This document shows positions 1 through 8,086 of a stretch of 64,000 nt of DNA, in pieces (positions within the stretch are counted from its first letter, which is position 1; the number at the start of each line of letters is the position of its first letter). Below the pieces are notes generated by a model, which saw only the letters and a program-made list of their open reading frames with translations, made no database searches and was not told where the DNA came from. A program made the position numbers and the translations under genes. The DNA is from Pseudomonas chlororaphis (GTDB taxonomy: Bacteria > Pseudomonadota > Gammaproteobacteria > Pseudomonadales > Pseudomonadaceae), in the NCBI RefSeq assembly GCF_003731765.1, contig NZ_MOAL01000008.1, positions 1 through 64,000 on the forward strand, read 5' to 3'.

Positions 1-551
1 TTTTCGATCACCGGTTTGCCGGTGGTCAGGGTGGCTTTCGGGGTGTTGATGAATCCGCAGCCGTTGCAGGTCACGCCGTAGGGGTTGGCGACAATCACAT
101 GGGCCGATTTCCCCGCCACTTCGGTGTAGCCCTTGAGCTGGCTGGGGCTGCCGCCGTTGACCTCGTTGAGGATCACCGTGGCCGAACGGCCGCCCAGGTT
201 AGGGTTGCCGAGGATGATTCCGCCGAGCTGGGTTTCCTGGGTGCGACTCGTGGCGTTGTTGAGGATCACCCCCAGCGGGCCAACGTTGTAGTCACTGAAT
301 TTGTTGTGGGACAGACCGCCGCCATTGGGCTTGGCGATGTTGACGATGGGCACGCCATTGCCCGCCTGGTCGAGACGGGTGCCGCTGCCGTTGACCACGA
401 TACCGTCGGCCATCACCCACAGTGGCTGCCAGAACATCAGGTTGGCCAGCATGAACGCCAGCCCGCGCTTTGGCAGGCCCCAGAAGGAATGCCGGGATTG
501 CAGGGCAGCAGAAGGCTGGCGAGCCAGGAAGGCAAACTGACGAACGTCCAT
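1..551 (-). CDS. TpsA-type haemagglutinin/exoprotein, N-terminal part (partial)
   Basis: This is the first ~183 residues of a large secreted exoprotein of two-partner secretion; the rest lies beyond the left edge. The translation starts MDVRQFAFLARQPS, with a long N-terminal extension and a hydrophobic stretch (FMLANLMFWQPLWVMA) as in extended signal peptides of this family. It then shows the TPS-domain hallmarks: a GNPNLGG segment and NPYGVTCNGCGFINTP, a variant of the NPNGI motif with a CxxC pair. The TPS domain is recognised by the TpsB POTRA domains during export. The TpsB gene lies 27 bp upstream on the same strand, so the two are surely co-transcribed. Whether the product is an adhesin, haemolysin or CdiA-type toxin cannot be told without the C-terminus. 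Confidence 0.9.
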   Translation of the reverse strand, partial: MDVRQFAFLARQPSAALQSRHSFWGLPKRGLAFMLANLMFWQPLWVMADGIVVNGSGTRLDQAGNGVPIVNIAKPNGGGLSHNKFSDYNVGPLGVILNNATSRTQETQLGGIILGNPNLGGRSATVILNEVNGGSPSQLKGYTEVAGKSAHVIVANPYGVTCNGCGFINTPKATLTTGKPVIE

Positions 552-578
552 GTTGTGTATCTCAAGTAAAAATCGGGA

Positions 579-2264
579 TTAGAGGAGCAGGTCCAAACGG
601 AAATAAACCGGGGCTTCTTGTTCACTCAGGGCTCGGGGCCGCTCCAGTGAATGGGCAAAGGTCACGCTGGCCGCCAAGTTCTCGCCACGGACAAACACCT
701 CGAGGGAGTCGCTGGAAACCCGGCCATGCTGCTCGGCGTTGTAGCGGTCATGGCGGATCGCGCCAACGTCATAGCCCAGACCAGTGCCGTACTGATCGAA
801 CAGCGGCCGCAGCCAGCCCCAGGCCACCGGGCGGCTCCAGCGCAGGTCGTTGCGCCAGTAGTAGCCGCTGTCGCCATTGAGGCTCTGGTCCTTGTAGCCA
901 CGGATCGAGGACTGGCTGCCCAGGCTCATGCGCTGGGAGCTGAACAGCACATCCTCGCTGCGCTGGCCGGTGACCAGGCTGCTGAACACCAGGGACTCTT
1001 CCCACAGTTTGAACGGCTGCAGGTAGCTGGCAGTGGCGGTGTACTTGCGGTAGCGGGCATTGGCTTGGCGATTGCCGAAGCGGTCGCGCTGGTTCTCGCG
1101 CTGGGCGATGCGTCGGCCGTGGTTGATGCCGAACTGCGCTTCGCTGAGGCGGTTACTGCTGTTGCTCAGCTTGCTGTCTTCGATGTAGTTGTGGGTGCGC
1201 AGGTAGCTCAGGCCAGTATTGAGAGAGGTCTTGCTCAAGGCATCGCGGTGAATCACCCGCTCCAGGCGCAGTTCGTGGTTCTGGCTGTCGCCGGTCTGCT
1301 TGAAGTTAAAGCCCTGAGCCTGGGCCAGGGAGCGGTATTCACTCTGGCTGTAGTTGTAGCTGAGGTTCCACCAGCCAAACGGCAGGTTGTAATAGAGCAT
1401 GGCGTTGCGCGAGGTCTTCTGGTGGTCGCTGAGGGCGTCGTGGCCGCCGCGCAGCACCAACTGGTCAGCCAGGCCCAAGGGGCTGTCCCATTCGAAAGCG
1501 CTACCCCACTGCTGTTCGCCGGTGCTTTTCTGCCCCTCGTTGCTGCGAGACAAGCCCACACGCCAGGGCTTTTGCGGGGTATTTTTGACCAGCACTTCAC
1601 TGCCGCCCACGGCCTTCCCCGGGGCCAATTCCATCTGTGCCTGATTCGACGGCAAGCGGTTGAGCTGGTCGACCATCTGCTCGATCTGTCGCAGGTTGAG
1701 CCACTGCCCGGCACTGCCGGGGAACGCCATGTTCAGCTCGCGGGCAGTAAGCTTGCTGTCCACAGCCGCCCTCAGGCCTTCGAGCTTGCCTTCCACCACC
1801 CGCACTTGCAGATGGCCGCTAGAGAGATCCTGCTGCGGCAGGTAGGCACGGCTGGTGACCAGGCCCTTTTCGATGTAACGGTGCGTGATGACCTTGAGCA
1901 GCTCGTTAAGCTGGGCCACCCCCAGGCACTGACCGATGTAGGGCCTGAGCAAGCGATCACTCTCGGCGGCGGACAAGGCGTCGGCGCCGTTGAGCCGGAT
2001 GCTTTTGATCGGGAAGCAGCGGCTGTCGGATGAGCCTGCTGGCGCCACGGGGGCGACGCTCTTGCCGGGCAGGTCCTTGAGTTCTTCAAGGCGGCGTTGC
2101 TGCTCTTCCAACAGACGGTTCTGACGATCGCGGATCAGGTCCTGGTCGCCAGGGTTGAAAGCCGGTACGGGCAAGGGGGCGGCAAACACCACGGACAGTG
2201 GGCTGGCCAACAGCAGGCAAGACAAGGCAAAGCACAACCTCATCCTGAGGGTGGAAAGCAACAT
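579..2264 (-). CDS. TpsB outer-membrane transporter (ShlB/FhaC/HecB family)
   Basis: This is the outer-membrane pore that exports the TpsA partner encoded just downstream. I chose the ATG at 2264 (561 aa) over in-frame codons further upstream because it has a GAAGGA ribosome site and directly begins a signal peptide (MLLSTLRMRLCFALS...VFAAP). Next comes a charged helix at about residues 40-66 (QDLIRDRQNRLLEEQQRRLE), like the plug helix H1 of FhaC. POTRA domains start near residue 83 (CFPIKSIRLNG), and the C-terminal barrel carries the loop motif SIRGY at about 453-457, matching the conserved VRGY of L6. Length is normal for TpsB. The last residues are RLDLLL, not a terminal Phe, which is slightly unusual for an outer-membrane barrel. 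Confidence 0.93.
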   Translation of the reverse strand: MLLSTLRMRLCFALSCLLLASPLSVVFAAPLPVPAFNPGDQDLIRDRQNRLLEEQQRRLEELKDLPGKSVAPVAPAGSSDSRCFPIKSIRLNGADALSAAESDRLLRPYIGQCLGVAQLNELLKVITHRYIEKGLVTSRAYLPQQDLSSGHLQVRVVEGKLEGLRAAVDSKLTARELNMAFPGSAGQWLNLRQIEQMVDQLNRLPSNQAQMELAPGKAVGGSEVLVKNTPQKPWRVGLSRSNEGQKSTGEQQWGSAFEWDSPLGLADQLVLRGGHDALSDHQKTSRNAMLYYNLPFGWWNLSYNYSQSEYRSLAQAQGFNFKQTGDSQNHELRLERVIHRDALSKTSLNTGLSYLRTHNYIEDSKLSNSSNRLSEAQFGINHGRRIAQRENQRDRFGNRQANARYRKYTATASYLQPFKLWEESLVFSSLVTGQRSEDVLFSSQRMSLGSQSSIRGYKDQSLNGDSGYYWRNDLRWSRPVAWGWLRPLFDQYGTGLGYDVGAIRHDRYNAEQHGRVSSDSLEVFVRGENLAASVTFAHSLERPRALSEQEAPVYFRLDLLL

Positions 2265-2569
2265 AGTCGGTCCTTCGAAAGAGTGCCGGAATGGAGACCA
2301 GACAAGCGATGCAGATGGACCAAACTCTGAGCGTCGGGTCAGCACAAGACTCCCCGACAAACTGCGCTACCCCAGACTGTTGACCCTTCAGCGGCTGTCG
2401 ATACTAGGTTCGCCCGAGCCGCCAACACATAAGGCACTTCTGAATTTCCAGAAAAAACGCTCGATAGCGTCCGGGGCTGCACGACTCCGTTCGCGACATC
2501 CAACTGAACTTTCCCCCGCTCTCCCTCCTCAACCTCGTAACAGCCCGATCCGCCTCATGAGTCCTCGCC
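2265..2569. promoter_or_regulatory. Divergent promoter region, tpsB / small secreted protein
   Basis: This ~305-bp gene-free stretch separates the minus-strand tpsB-tpsA operon from the plus-strand small-protein gene, so it must hold both promoters. I see the tpsB ribosome site next to 2264, but no convincing -35/-10 pair, operator or hairpin. Confidence 0.5.
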
Positions 2570-2845
2570 ATGAAAACGTTCAGCCCCCTGATCCTCGCCA
2601 GCACCTTACTGTTTGCCCTGCCCGCCTGGGCCTGCACGCCCGAAGAGGCCACCGCCAAGCGCGAGCAACTGGCCCAGGTGGTGAGCAATCTGACTGAGCA
2701 GAACCCGACCAAGGCCAAGGAGATCAACGACGAGTTGCAGAAAATGGACTTGAGCACCGCCAGCAAGGACCTGCCGGACAAGTGCCAACTGATCGACCAG
2801 CGTCTTAAGGAATTGAAAAGCGCCGAGAAAAAAGCCGATAGCTGA
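2570..2845 (+). CDS. Small secreted/periplasmic protein of unknown function
   Basis: A 91-aa protein with a clear signal peptide (MKTFSPLILASTLLFALPAWA, cleavage after AWA). The mature part is about 70 residues, strongly helical and charged, with only two cysteines (CTPEE near the N-terminus and DKCQL), which could form one disulfide in the periplasm. I do not recognise a named family. The ATG at 2570 has only a weak ribosome site; an ATG 13 bp upstream is in another frame. A strong hairpin terminator follows 5 bp after the stop codon. No functional link to the flanking genes is visible. Confidence 0.75.
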   Translation: MKTFSPLILASTLLFALPAWACTPEEATAKREQLAQVVSNLTEQNPTKAKEINDELQKMDLSTASKDLPDKCQLIDQRLKELKSAEKKADS

Positions 2846-2850
2846 ATGCA

Positions 2851-2877
2851 AAAAACCCGGACCAGGTCCGGGTTTTT
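2851..2877. terminator. Bidirectional intrinsic terminator
   Basis: AAAAACCCGGACC / GGTCCGGGTTTTT forms an almost loopless GC-rich hairpin with an A-tract on one side and a T-tract on the other. It lies between convergent genes (small protein ending 2845 and helicase ending 2897), so it can stop transcription in both directions. Confidence 0.85.
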
Positions 2878-2896
2878 CGTGGGTTGCGCTAGCCGC

Positions 2897-4243
2897 TTAT
2901 TCGGCGGCCGGTGCTTCCGGCTTGCGGCGCTTGAGCGGCGCCATGCCGTCTTTGCTGACCAGGGCCGGTACTTCGGCTTTTGGCCGGTTAGCGGTTTTAC
3001 GCTTGGTCGGCCCCTTGGCTGCAGTCTTTTTCTTGTCGCCCTTGGCGTCGGTCTTTTTCTTCTTCACGCCAACGGCCTTGCCCGACGCCTTGACCTTCTT
3101 CGGTCCGCCGTAGGTGCCTTTGACTTCCTTGATGGTGCGGCGCTCGAAGCTTTGCTTCAGGTAGCGCTCAATGCTCGACATCAGGTTCCAGTCGCCGTGG
3201 CAGATCAGCGAGATGGCCAGGCCATCGTTGCCGGCACGGCCGGTGCGACCGATGCGGTGCACGTATTCGTCGCCGCTGCGTGGCATGTCGAAGTTGATCA
3301 CCAGGTCCAGGCCGTCGACGTCCAAGCCGCGAGCCGCGACGTCGGTGGCGACGAGGATTTTCACCCCACCCTGCTTCAGACGGTCGATGGCCAGTTTGCG
3401 GTCTTTCTGGTCCTTCTCACCGTGCAAGACAAACGCCTTGTACTCCTGTGCCACCAGGCGACCATAAATGCGGTCGGCCATGGCCCGGGTGTTGGTGAAG
3501 ACGATGGCCTTCTGGTAGGTCTCGTTGGCCAACAGCCAATTGACGATCTGCTCTTTGTGCTGGTTGTGGTCGGCCGTGATGATTTGCTGGCGCGTGGTGC
3601 TGTTCAGCTGGCTGACCGCGTTGAGCTGCAAGTGCTCGGGGTTATTGAGGACCTTGGCGATCATCTCGCGCAACCCCGAACCGCCGGTGGTGGCAGAAAA
3701 CAGCATGGTTTGCTGGCGGTTGGTGCACTCATCCACCAGGCGCTGCACGTCTTCGGCAAAGCCCATGTCGAGCATGCGGTCGGCTTCGTCGAGCACCAGC
3801 ACTTCGACTTCCTTGAGGTCGAGGTTGCCGGCGTTGAGTTGCTCGATCATCCGGCCCGGGGTGCCGATCAGAATATCCGGCACCTTGCGCAGCATGGCAG
3901 CCTGGACCTTGAAGTCTTCACCGCCCGTGATCAGGCCGGACTTGATGAACGTGAACTGGGAGAAGCGCTCCACTTCCTTCAGGGTCTGCTGAGCCAGTTC
4001 GCGGGTCGGCAGCAAGATCAGGGTCTTGATGCTGACGCGGACCTTGGCCGGGCCGATCAGGCGATTGAGAATCGGCAGGACAAAGGCGGCGGTCTTGCCG
4101 CTGCCTGTCTGTGCCGTCACCCGCAGGTCACGCCCTTGAAGCGCGAGCGGGATAGCCGCTGCTTGCACAGGCGTAGGCTCGACAAATTTAAGCTCGGCCA
4201 CGGCTTTGAGCAGGCGTTCGTGCAGGGCGAATTGGGAAAACAC
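2897..4243 (-). CDS. DEAD-box ATP-dependent RNA helicase (RhlE/SrmB-like)
   Basis: A 448-aa RNA helicase. The motifs appear in order: Q motif (FVEPTPVQ), Walker A AQTGSGKT (about 44-51), PTRELAQ, TPGR, DEAD (152-155), SAT (183-185), ARGLD and HRIGRTGR. The C-terminal tail is a Lys/Ala/Thr-rich basic extension, probably for RNA binding. I chose the GTG at 4243, which gives the N-terminus MFSQFALHERLLKAV, because GAGGT lies at the right distance and the helicase core starts at once; an upstream in-frame start would add an unrelated leader. Such proteins remodel RNA in ribosome assembly or decay. The exact subfamily is uncertain. Confidence 0.92.
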   Translation of the reverse strand: MFSQFALHERLLKAVAELKFVEPTPVQAAAIPLALQGRDLRVTAQTGSGKTAAFVLPILNRLIGPAKVRVSIKTLILLPTRELAQQTLKEVERFSQFTFIKSGLITGGEDFKVQAAMLRKVPDILIGTPGRMIEQLNAGNLDLKEVEVLVLDEADRMLDMGFAEDVQRLVDECTNRQQTMLFSATTGGSGLREMIAKVLNNPEHLQLNAVSQLNSTTRQQIITADHNQHKEQIVNWLLANETYQKAIVFTNTRAMADRIYGRLVAQEYKAFVLHGEKDQKDRKLAIDRLKQGGVKILVATDVAARGLDVDGLDLVINFDMPRSGDEYVHRIGRTGRAGNDGLAISLICHGDWNLMSSIERYLKQSFERRTIKEVKGTYGGPKKVKASGKAVGVKKKKTDAKGDKKKTAAKGPTKRKTANRPKAEVPALVSKDGMAPLKRRKPEAPAAE

Positions 4244-4437
4244 GGGTGCTACCTCGAAGATATGCAAAAAAACAGCTGCATAGGGTAACGGTTTCGAGCG
4301 CCAAGGCCGAGTTTCTTTATACAAACGGCAGCAAAGATTGGCTTTTTTGTTAGCCGATCTGTCCACAAGCGTAACTTTGACCGGCTTAAATGCTCTAATC
4401 GTCCCCTTTCCGCCTCACAGAAGAATCGTTTTAGCCC

Positions 4438-5736
4438 ATGGATTTCAAACAGCTCTGGCTCAACGCTCAAGACCTTTGGGGTGCCCTCGACCAGCACCCG
4501 CTCCTGCATTCAGGCCTGGCCCTGCTGCTTCTGTTGGTGGTGGCCCTGGTGCTGGGCCGGGTAGCGCGCTACGTCACCTTGCACACGGTCAAGCTTCTGG
4601 GTCGCCAGCCGGCCCTGCACTGGCTCAACGATCTGCGCCAGAACAAGGTGTTCCATCGCCTGGCCCAGATGACCCCGTCCCTGGTGATTCAGTTCGGCCT
4701 GCACCTGGTGCCGGAGCTGAGCAAGACCAGCCAGGTGTTCCTCGGCAACGTGGCCCTGGCCTTCACCATCCTGTTCCAGGTCCTGGCCCTGAGCGCCCTG
4801 CTCAACGCCTTGCTGGACATCTACGCGCGCACCGAACACGCCCGTACCCGCTCGATCAAAGGCTATGTGCAACTCGCGAAGATGGTGCTGTTCGTGTTTG
4901 GCGCGATCATCATCGTCGCCACCCTGATCGACCGCTCGCCGCTGTTGCTGCTGTCAGGCCTGGGCGCCATGTCGGCGGTGATCCTGTTGGTCTACAAGGA
5001 CACCCTGCTGTCCTTCGTCGCCAGCGTGCAACTGACCAGCAACGACATGCTGCGGGTCGGCGACTGGATCGAAATGCCGCAAGTGGGCGCCGACGGCGAC
5101 GTGGTGGACATCACCTTGCACACGGTCAAGGTGCAGAACTTCGACAAGACCATCGTCTCCATCCCCACCTGGCGCCTGATGTCCGAGTCGTTCAAGAACT
5201 GGCGCGGCATGCAGCAGTCCGGCGGCCGACGGATCAAACGCAGCCTGTTTATCGACGCCAGCGGCGTGCGCTTCCTGAATGACGAAGAAGAAGCCCGCCT
5301 GAGCAAGGTGCACTTGCTGACCGACTACATCAGCCGCAAACAGGCCGAGCTGAAAAGCTGGAACGAGGCCCAAGGCAATGTCGCGGCCATGTCGGCCAAC
5401 CGGCGGCGCATGACCAATATCGGCACCTTCCGCGCCTATGCCCTGGCGTACCTGAAGAGCCACGCGGAGATCCAGCCGAACATGACCTGCATGGTGCGGC
5501 AGATGCAGACCACGGCCCAGGGCATCCCCCTGGAGATCTATTGCTTTACCCGCACCACCGTCTGGGCCGATTACGAGCGGATCCAGGGGGATATCTTCGA
5601 CTACCTACTGGCGGTGATGCCGGAGTTCGGCCTGAGCCTGTACCAACAACCCAGCGGCACCGACCTGCGCGCCGGGCTGCTGCCCGCCGTGCTGGGCGCC
5701 AGCCATATTCCCCCGATCGAAAAACAAGCCCTGTAG
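4438..5736 (+). CDS. Mechanosensitive ion channel, MscS superfamily (YbdG-type)
   Basis: A 432-aa inner-membrane protein. Hydrophobic segments lie near residues 21-42, 100-127, 148-165 and 168-198; the last (LLSGLGAMSAVILLVYKDTL and on) is the pore-lining helix of MscS proteins. The beta domain follows (LRVGDWIEMPQVGADGDVVDI), then a soluble C-terminal part. The size and the ITLHTVKVQNFDKTIVSIPTW segment match the YbdG (MscM-type) branch better than short MscS. It should release solutes on hypo-osmotic shock. It stands alone, with REP repeats immediately after its stop. Confidence 0.88.
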   Translation: MDFKQLWLNAQDLWGALDQHPLLHSGLALLLLLVVALVLGRVARYVTLHTVKLLGRQPALHWLNDLRQNKVFHRLAQMTPSLVIQFGLHLVPELSKTSQVFLGNVALAFTILFQVLALSALLNALLDIYARTEHARTRSIKGYVQLAKMVLFVFGAIIIVATLIDRSPLLLLSGLGAMSAVILLVYKDTLLSFVASVQLTSNDMLRVGDWIEMPQVGADGDVVDITLHTVKVQNFDKTIVSIPTWRLMSESFKNWRGMQQSGGRRIKRSLFIDASGVRFLNDEEEARLSKVHLLTDYISRKQAELKSWNEAQGNVAAMSANRRRMTNIGTFRAYALAYLKSHAEIQPNMTCMVRQMQTTAQGIPLEIYCFTRTTVWADYERIQGDIFDYLLAVMPEFGLSLYQQPSGTDLRAGLLPAVLGASHIPPIEKQAL

Positions 5737-5890
5737 GAGCTGGCTTGCCAGCGATGGCGTCATCCGATCCGGTGCAGGGCTTTCGGTCCCCATCGCCGGC
5801 AAGCCGGCTCCTACAAGATGGCGTCATCCGATTCGGTGCAGGGCTTTCGGCCCTCATCGCCGGCAAGCCGGCTCCTACAAGATGGCGTCA
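5734..5890. repeat. REP cluster with 64-bp tandem unit
   Basis: REP-type palindromes (GTAGGAGCTGGCTTGCCAGCGATGG and the inverted form CATCGCCGGCAAGCCGGCTCCTAC) alternate here. The segment starting GATGGCGTCATCCGAT recurs at 5753, 5817 and 5881, an exact 64-bp period. The third copy breaks off where the convergent transporter gene ends (stop at 5891). Such REP/REPIN repeats are typical of the P. fluorescens group and are thought to be moved by a RAYT transposase; none is encoded in this window. Confidence 0.85.
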
Positions 5891-6763
5891 TCAGGTCCGG
5901 CGAATGGCTGGCGGTTCCTGCGTGCCGCGCCGGCTGATCCACACGGCGCCCAGGATCACCAGACCGCCCAGGAACAGCCGCCCCAGGTCTTCATGCTGGT
6001 TCCAGATCAACAGGTTGATCAGCAGCCCCACCGGCACATGCAGGTTGTTCATCACCGCCAGGGTGGCGCCGGTCACCAGGCACGCGCCCTTGTTCCACCA
6101 GTACATGCCCAACGCCGTGGACACCAGCCCGAGAAACAGCAGCACGGCCCATTGCAGCGGCGCGTCCGGCAGAAAGTTGGCCTTGCCGAATAGCAGGAAC
6201 GCCGGCAATACCACCAGCAAAGCTCCCAGGTAGAAGTAGCCGAAACGCCGGTAATGGGGCAGGTCACTCGGGTAGCGGGCCACCAGGTGCTTGTACATCA
6301 CCTGCCCCGCGGCGTAGGTGAAGTTGGCCAGTTGCAGCAGCAAGAAGCCCATGAAGAAGTCCGGGTTGATGCTGTCGTAGCGAATCACCATCGCTCCCGC
6401 CACCGCCACCAGTGCCGCCACGAGCCCCCAAGGGTTGAAGCGCCGGTTCAGGGCGTCTTCGATCAGGGTCACGTGCAGCGGCGTGAGGATGGTGAACAGC
6501 AGCACTTCCGGAACCGTCAGCACCCGGAAGCTCAGGTACAGGCAGACGTAGGTCACGCCGAACTGCAAGGCACCGATCAATAACAGGCTGCGCATAAACG
6601 CCGGTTCGACCCGGCGCCAGCGGGTCAGGGGAATGAACACCAGCCCCGCCAGCAGTACCCGCACCAGCACGGCGAAGTAACTGTCGACATGACCGGCCAG
6701 GTACTCGCCGATCAAACTGAAGGAAAACGCCTGGATCAGCGTGACAAAAAGTAGATAGCCCAT
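5891..6763 (-). CDS. yigM: DMT/EamA transporter similar to E. coli YigM (biotin uptake)
   Basis: A 290-aa inner-membrane protein with about ten hydrophobic helices in two EamA-like halves. The N-terminal segment FSLIGEYLAGHVDSYFAVLV and later NNLHVPVGLLINLLIW closely resemble what I remember of E. coli YigM (BioP), a reported biotin transporter, so biotin uptake is the best guess. This rests on memory and not on an alignment. No biotin gene or BirA-like operator is nearby. The end of the gene touches the REP cluster, so the last codons and stop lie next to repeat sequence. Confidence 0.78.
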   Translation of the reverse strand: MGYLLFVTLIQAFSFSLIGEYLAGHVDSYFAVLVRVLLAGLVFIPLTRWRRVEPAFMRSLLLIGALQFGVTYVCLYLSFRVLTVPEVLLFTILTPLHVTLIEDALNRRFNPWGLVAALVAVAGAMVIRYDSINPDFFMGFLLLQLANFTYAAGQVMYKHLVARYPSDLPHYRRFGYFYLGALLVVLPAFLLFGKANFLPDAPLQWAVLLFLGLVSTALGMYWWNKGACLVTGATLAVMNNLHVPVGLLINLLIWNQHEDLGRLFLGGLVILGAVWISRRGTQEPPAIRRT

Positions 6764-6826
6764 GCTCGCCTCGTCTTGAATGGCGGCGACGATAGCGGTT
6801 TTGCCGGCTGGGGTGAAATGCCAGGC

Positions 6827-6864
6827 AAAAAAAAGCCCGATCTCGCTAAGGCGTTCAATCGGGC
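6827..6864 (-). terminator. Intrinsic terminator downstream of azoR
   Basis: Read on the minus strand, GCCCGATT ... AGATCGGGC forms a stem followed by eight Ts. It sits about 110 nt beyond the azoR stop. The loop is long (about 15 nt) and may hold a smaller stem. Confidence 0.8.
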
Positions 6865-6974
6865 GGGAGCACTCAGGAGCAAACAGTGCAAAGGGAGGTT
6901 CGATGCGCGAACCAGCTTGAAGGGGTTACGCGGGAGTCACTTAAACATGGGGCGATTATCTGACGATTAACGCC

Positions 6975-7574
6975 TCAGGCGACCGAGGCCAGCTTGGCGT
7001 TGGCCTGGTTCAAGCCCTTTTCCTGGAAGTCGCCCCCCAGGTTCATGCCTTCGGCGTGGATGAACTGCACGTCGTGGATGCCGACAAAGCCCATGACCTG
7101 GCGCAGGTAGGGTTCCTGGTGATCGGCGCTGCTGCCGGCGTAGATACCGCCGCGGGCGGTCAGCACATAGGCACGTTTGCCGGTGAGCAGGCCTTGAGGG
7201 CCGGTTTCGGTGTACTTGAAGGTCACCCCGGCACGCAACACATGGTCGAGCCAGGCCTTGAGGGTGCTGGGGATGGCGAAGTTGTACATGGGCGCGGCCA
7301 GCACCAGTACATCGGCGGCCAGCAACTCATCGGTCAATTCGTTGGAACGCTGCAACGACGCCTGCTCGCTGTCGTTACGCTGCTCGGCGGGCTTCATCCA
7401 GCCACCCAGCAAGTCGGCATCCAGGTGCGGCACCGGCTGCGCCGCCAGGTCACGCACGGTGATCTGATCCGCCGGGTGCGCGGCTTGCCACTGCTGGATA
7501 AAGGTCTGGGTCAGTTGACGGGAAACGGAACCTTGCTGGCGGGCACTGCTTTCAATGATCAGGACGCGGGACAT
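6975..7574 (-). CDS. azoR: FMN-dependent NADH-azoreductase
   Basis: A 199-aa flavodoxin-fold oxidoreductase of the AzoR/NQO family, which reduces quinones and azo compounds with NADH in the cytosol. The N-terminus MSRVLIIESSARQQGSVSRQLT is the FMN phosphate-binding loop. PMYNFAIPSTLKAWLDHV is the family signature around the flavin, and LTARGGIY is the second conserved loop. I start at the ATG at 7574, preceded by GGAGG; an earlier in-frame start would add 33 unrelated residues. It appears to be a single-gene unit with a terminator about 110 nt downstream. Confidence 0.93.
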   Translation of the reverse strand: MSRVLIIESSARQQGSVSRQLTQTFIQQWQAAHPADQITVRDLAAQPVPHLDADLLGGWMKPAEQRNDSEQASLQRSNELTDELLAADVLVLAAPMYNFAIPSTLKAWLDHVLRAGVTFKYTETGPQGLLTGKRAYVLTARGGIYAGSSADHQEPYLRQVMGFVGIHDVQFIHAEGMNLGGDFQEKGLNQANAKLASVA

Positions 7575-7722
7575 GGGGTGGAGCCTCCATCGGTGGATGC
7601 CTAAGTCGATGGGGCGCAGATTAAACAGAGTGATATCGATGAAAAAGCGCAAATAACTGCTACAACCAATCAATAAATTCGTTTATAAGCGGAGCATGCC
7701 CAGCCAGGCTGCCCCACTTCGA

Positions 7723-8037
7723 TTATTTGGGAGTGCAAGTCAGGGTCAGGCGCAGCTTGAGAATGCTGCGGTTGAATTTAGCCGTGACGTTTTTGCTCTG
7801 CCCGGCAGGGACCTCCACTTTGCGCGTACGCGGCGCCTCGGGCCCATTGCGAAACACCACGCTGCACAGCGCATCGGTCTTGCCGAAGTTGTTGATCTGC
7901 ATGGAGCCGATATCGGCGTCGGTGTCGAAGGCGGTGTAGTCGATGCTCAAGCCGTTGAGCTGTTTCTCGACATCGATCGGATAGGCCATCGCGCTCAAGG
8001 GCAGCAGGGCCAATACGGCACAACAGAATTTTCTCAT
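7723..8037 (-). CDS. Small secreted protein of unknown function
   Basis: A 104-aa protein starting MRKFCCAVLALLPLSAMAYPID, with a signal peptide probably cut after AMA. The rest looks like a small beta-rich periplasmic domain (DADIGSMQINNFGKTDALCSVVF, then a PAGQSKNVTAKFNRS segment) with two cysteines that may pair. I recall similar Pseudomonas proteins mislabelled as 3-phosphoglycerate kinase; nothing here supports that. The start at 8037 has a GGAG site. It is divergent from the LysR gene at 8087, with only 49 bp between. Confidence 0.78.
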   Translation of the reverse strand: MRKFCCAVLALLPLSAMAYPIDVEKQLNGLSIDYTAFDTDADIGSMQINNFGKTDALCSVVFRNGPEAPRTRKVEVPAGQSKNVTAKFNRSILKLRLTLTCTPK

Positions 8038-8086
8038 TCGGCAGTCTCCAATAAGGAGCGCCAGCTTAGGACAAGAGGAGCCCCTC

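Noticed and set aside
651..2033. 460-codon plus-strand open frame
   Set aside because: It lies antisense to tpsB, is Ala/Val-rich low-complexity sequence, and reflects the GC-rich codon pattern of the real gene.
2155..2697. 180-codon plus-strand open frame crossing the tpsB promoter
   Set aside because: It overlaps the start of tpsB and the secreted-protein gene in another frame and has unusual composition for a real protein.
7723..8037. 3-phosphoglycerate kinase label often given to such proteins
   Set aside because: The protein is 104 aa, secreted, and has no kinase motif.
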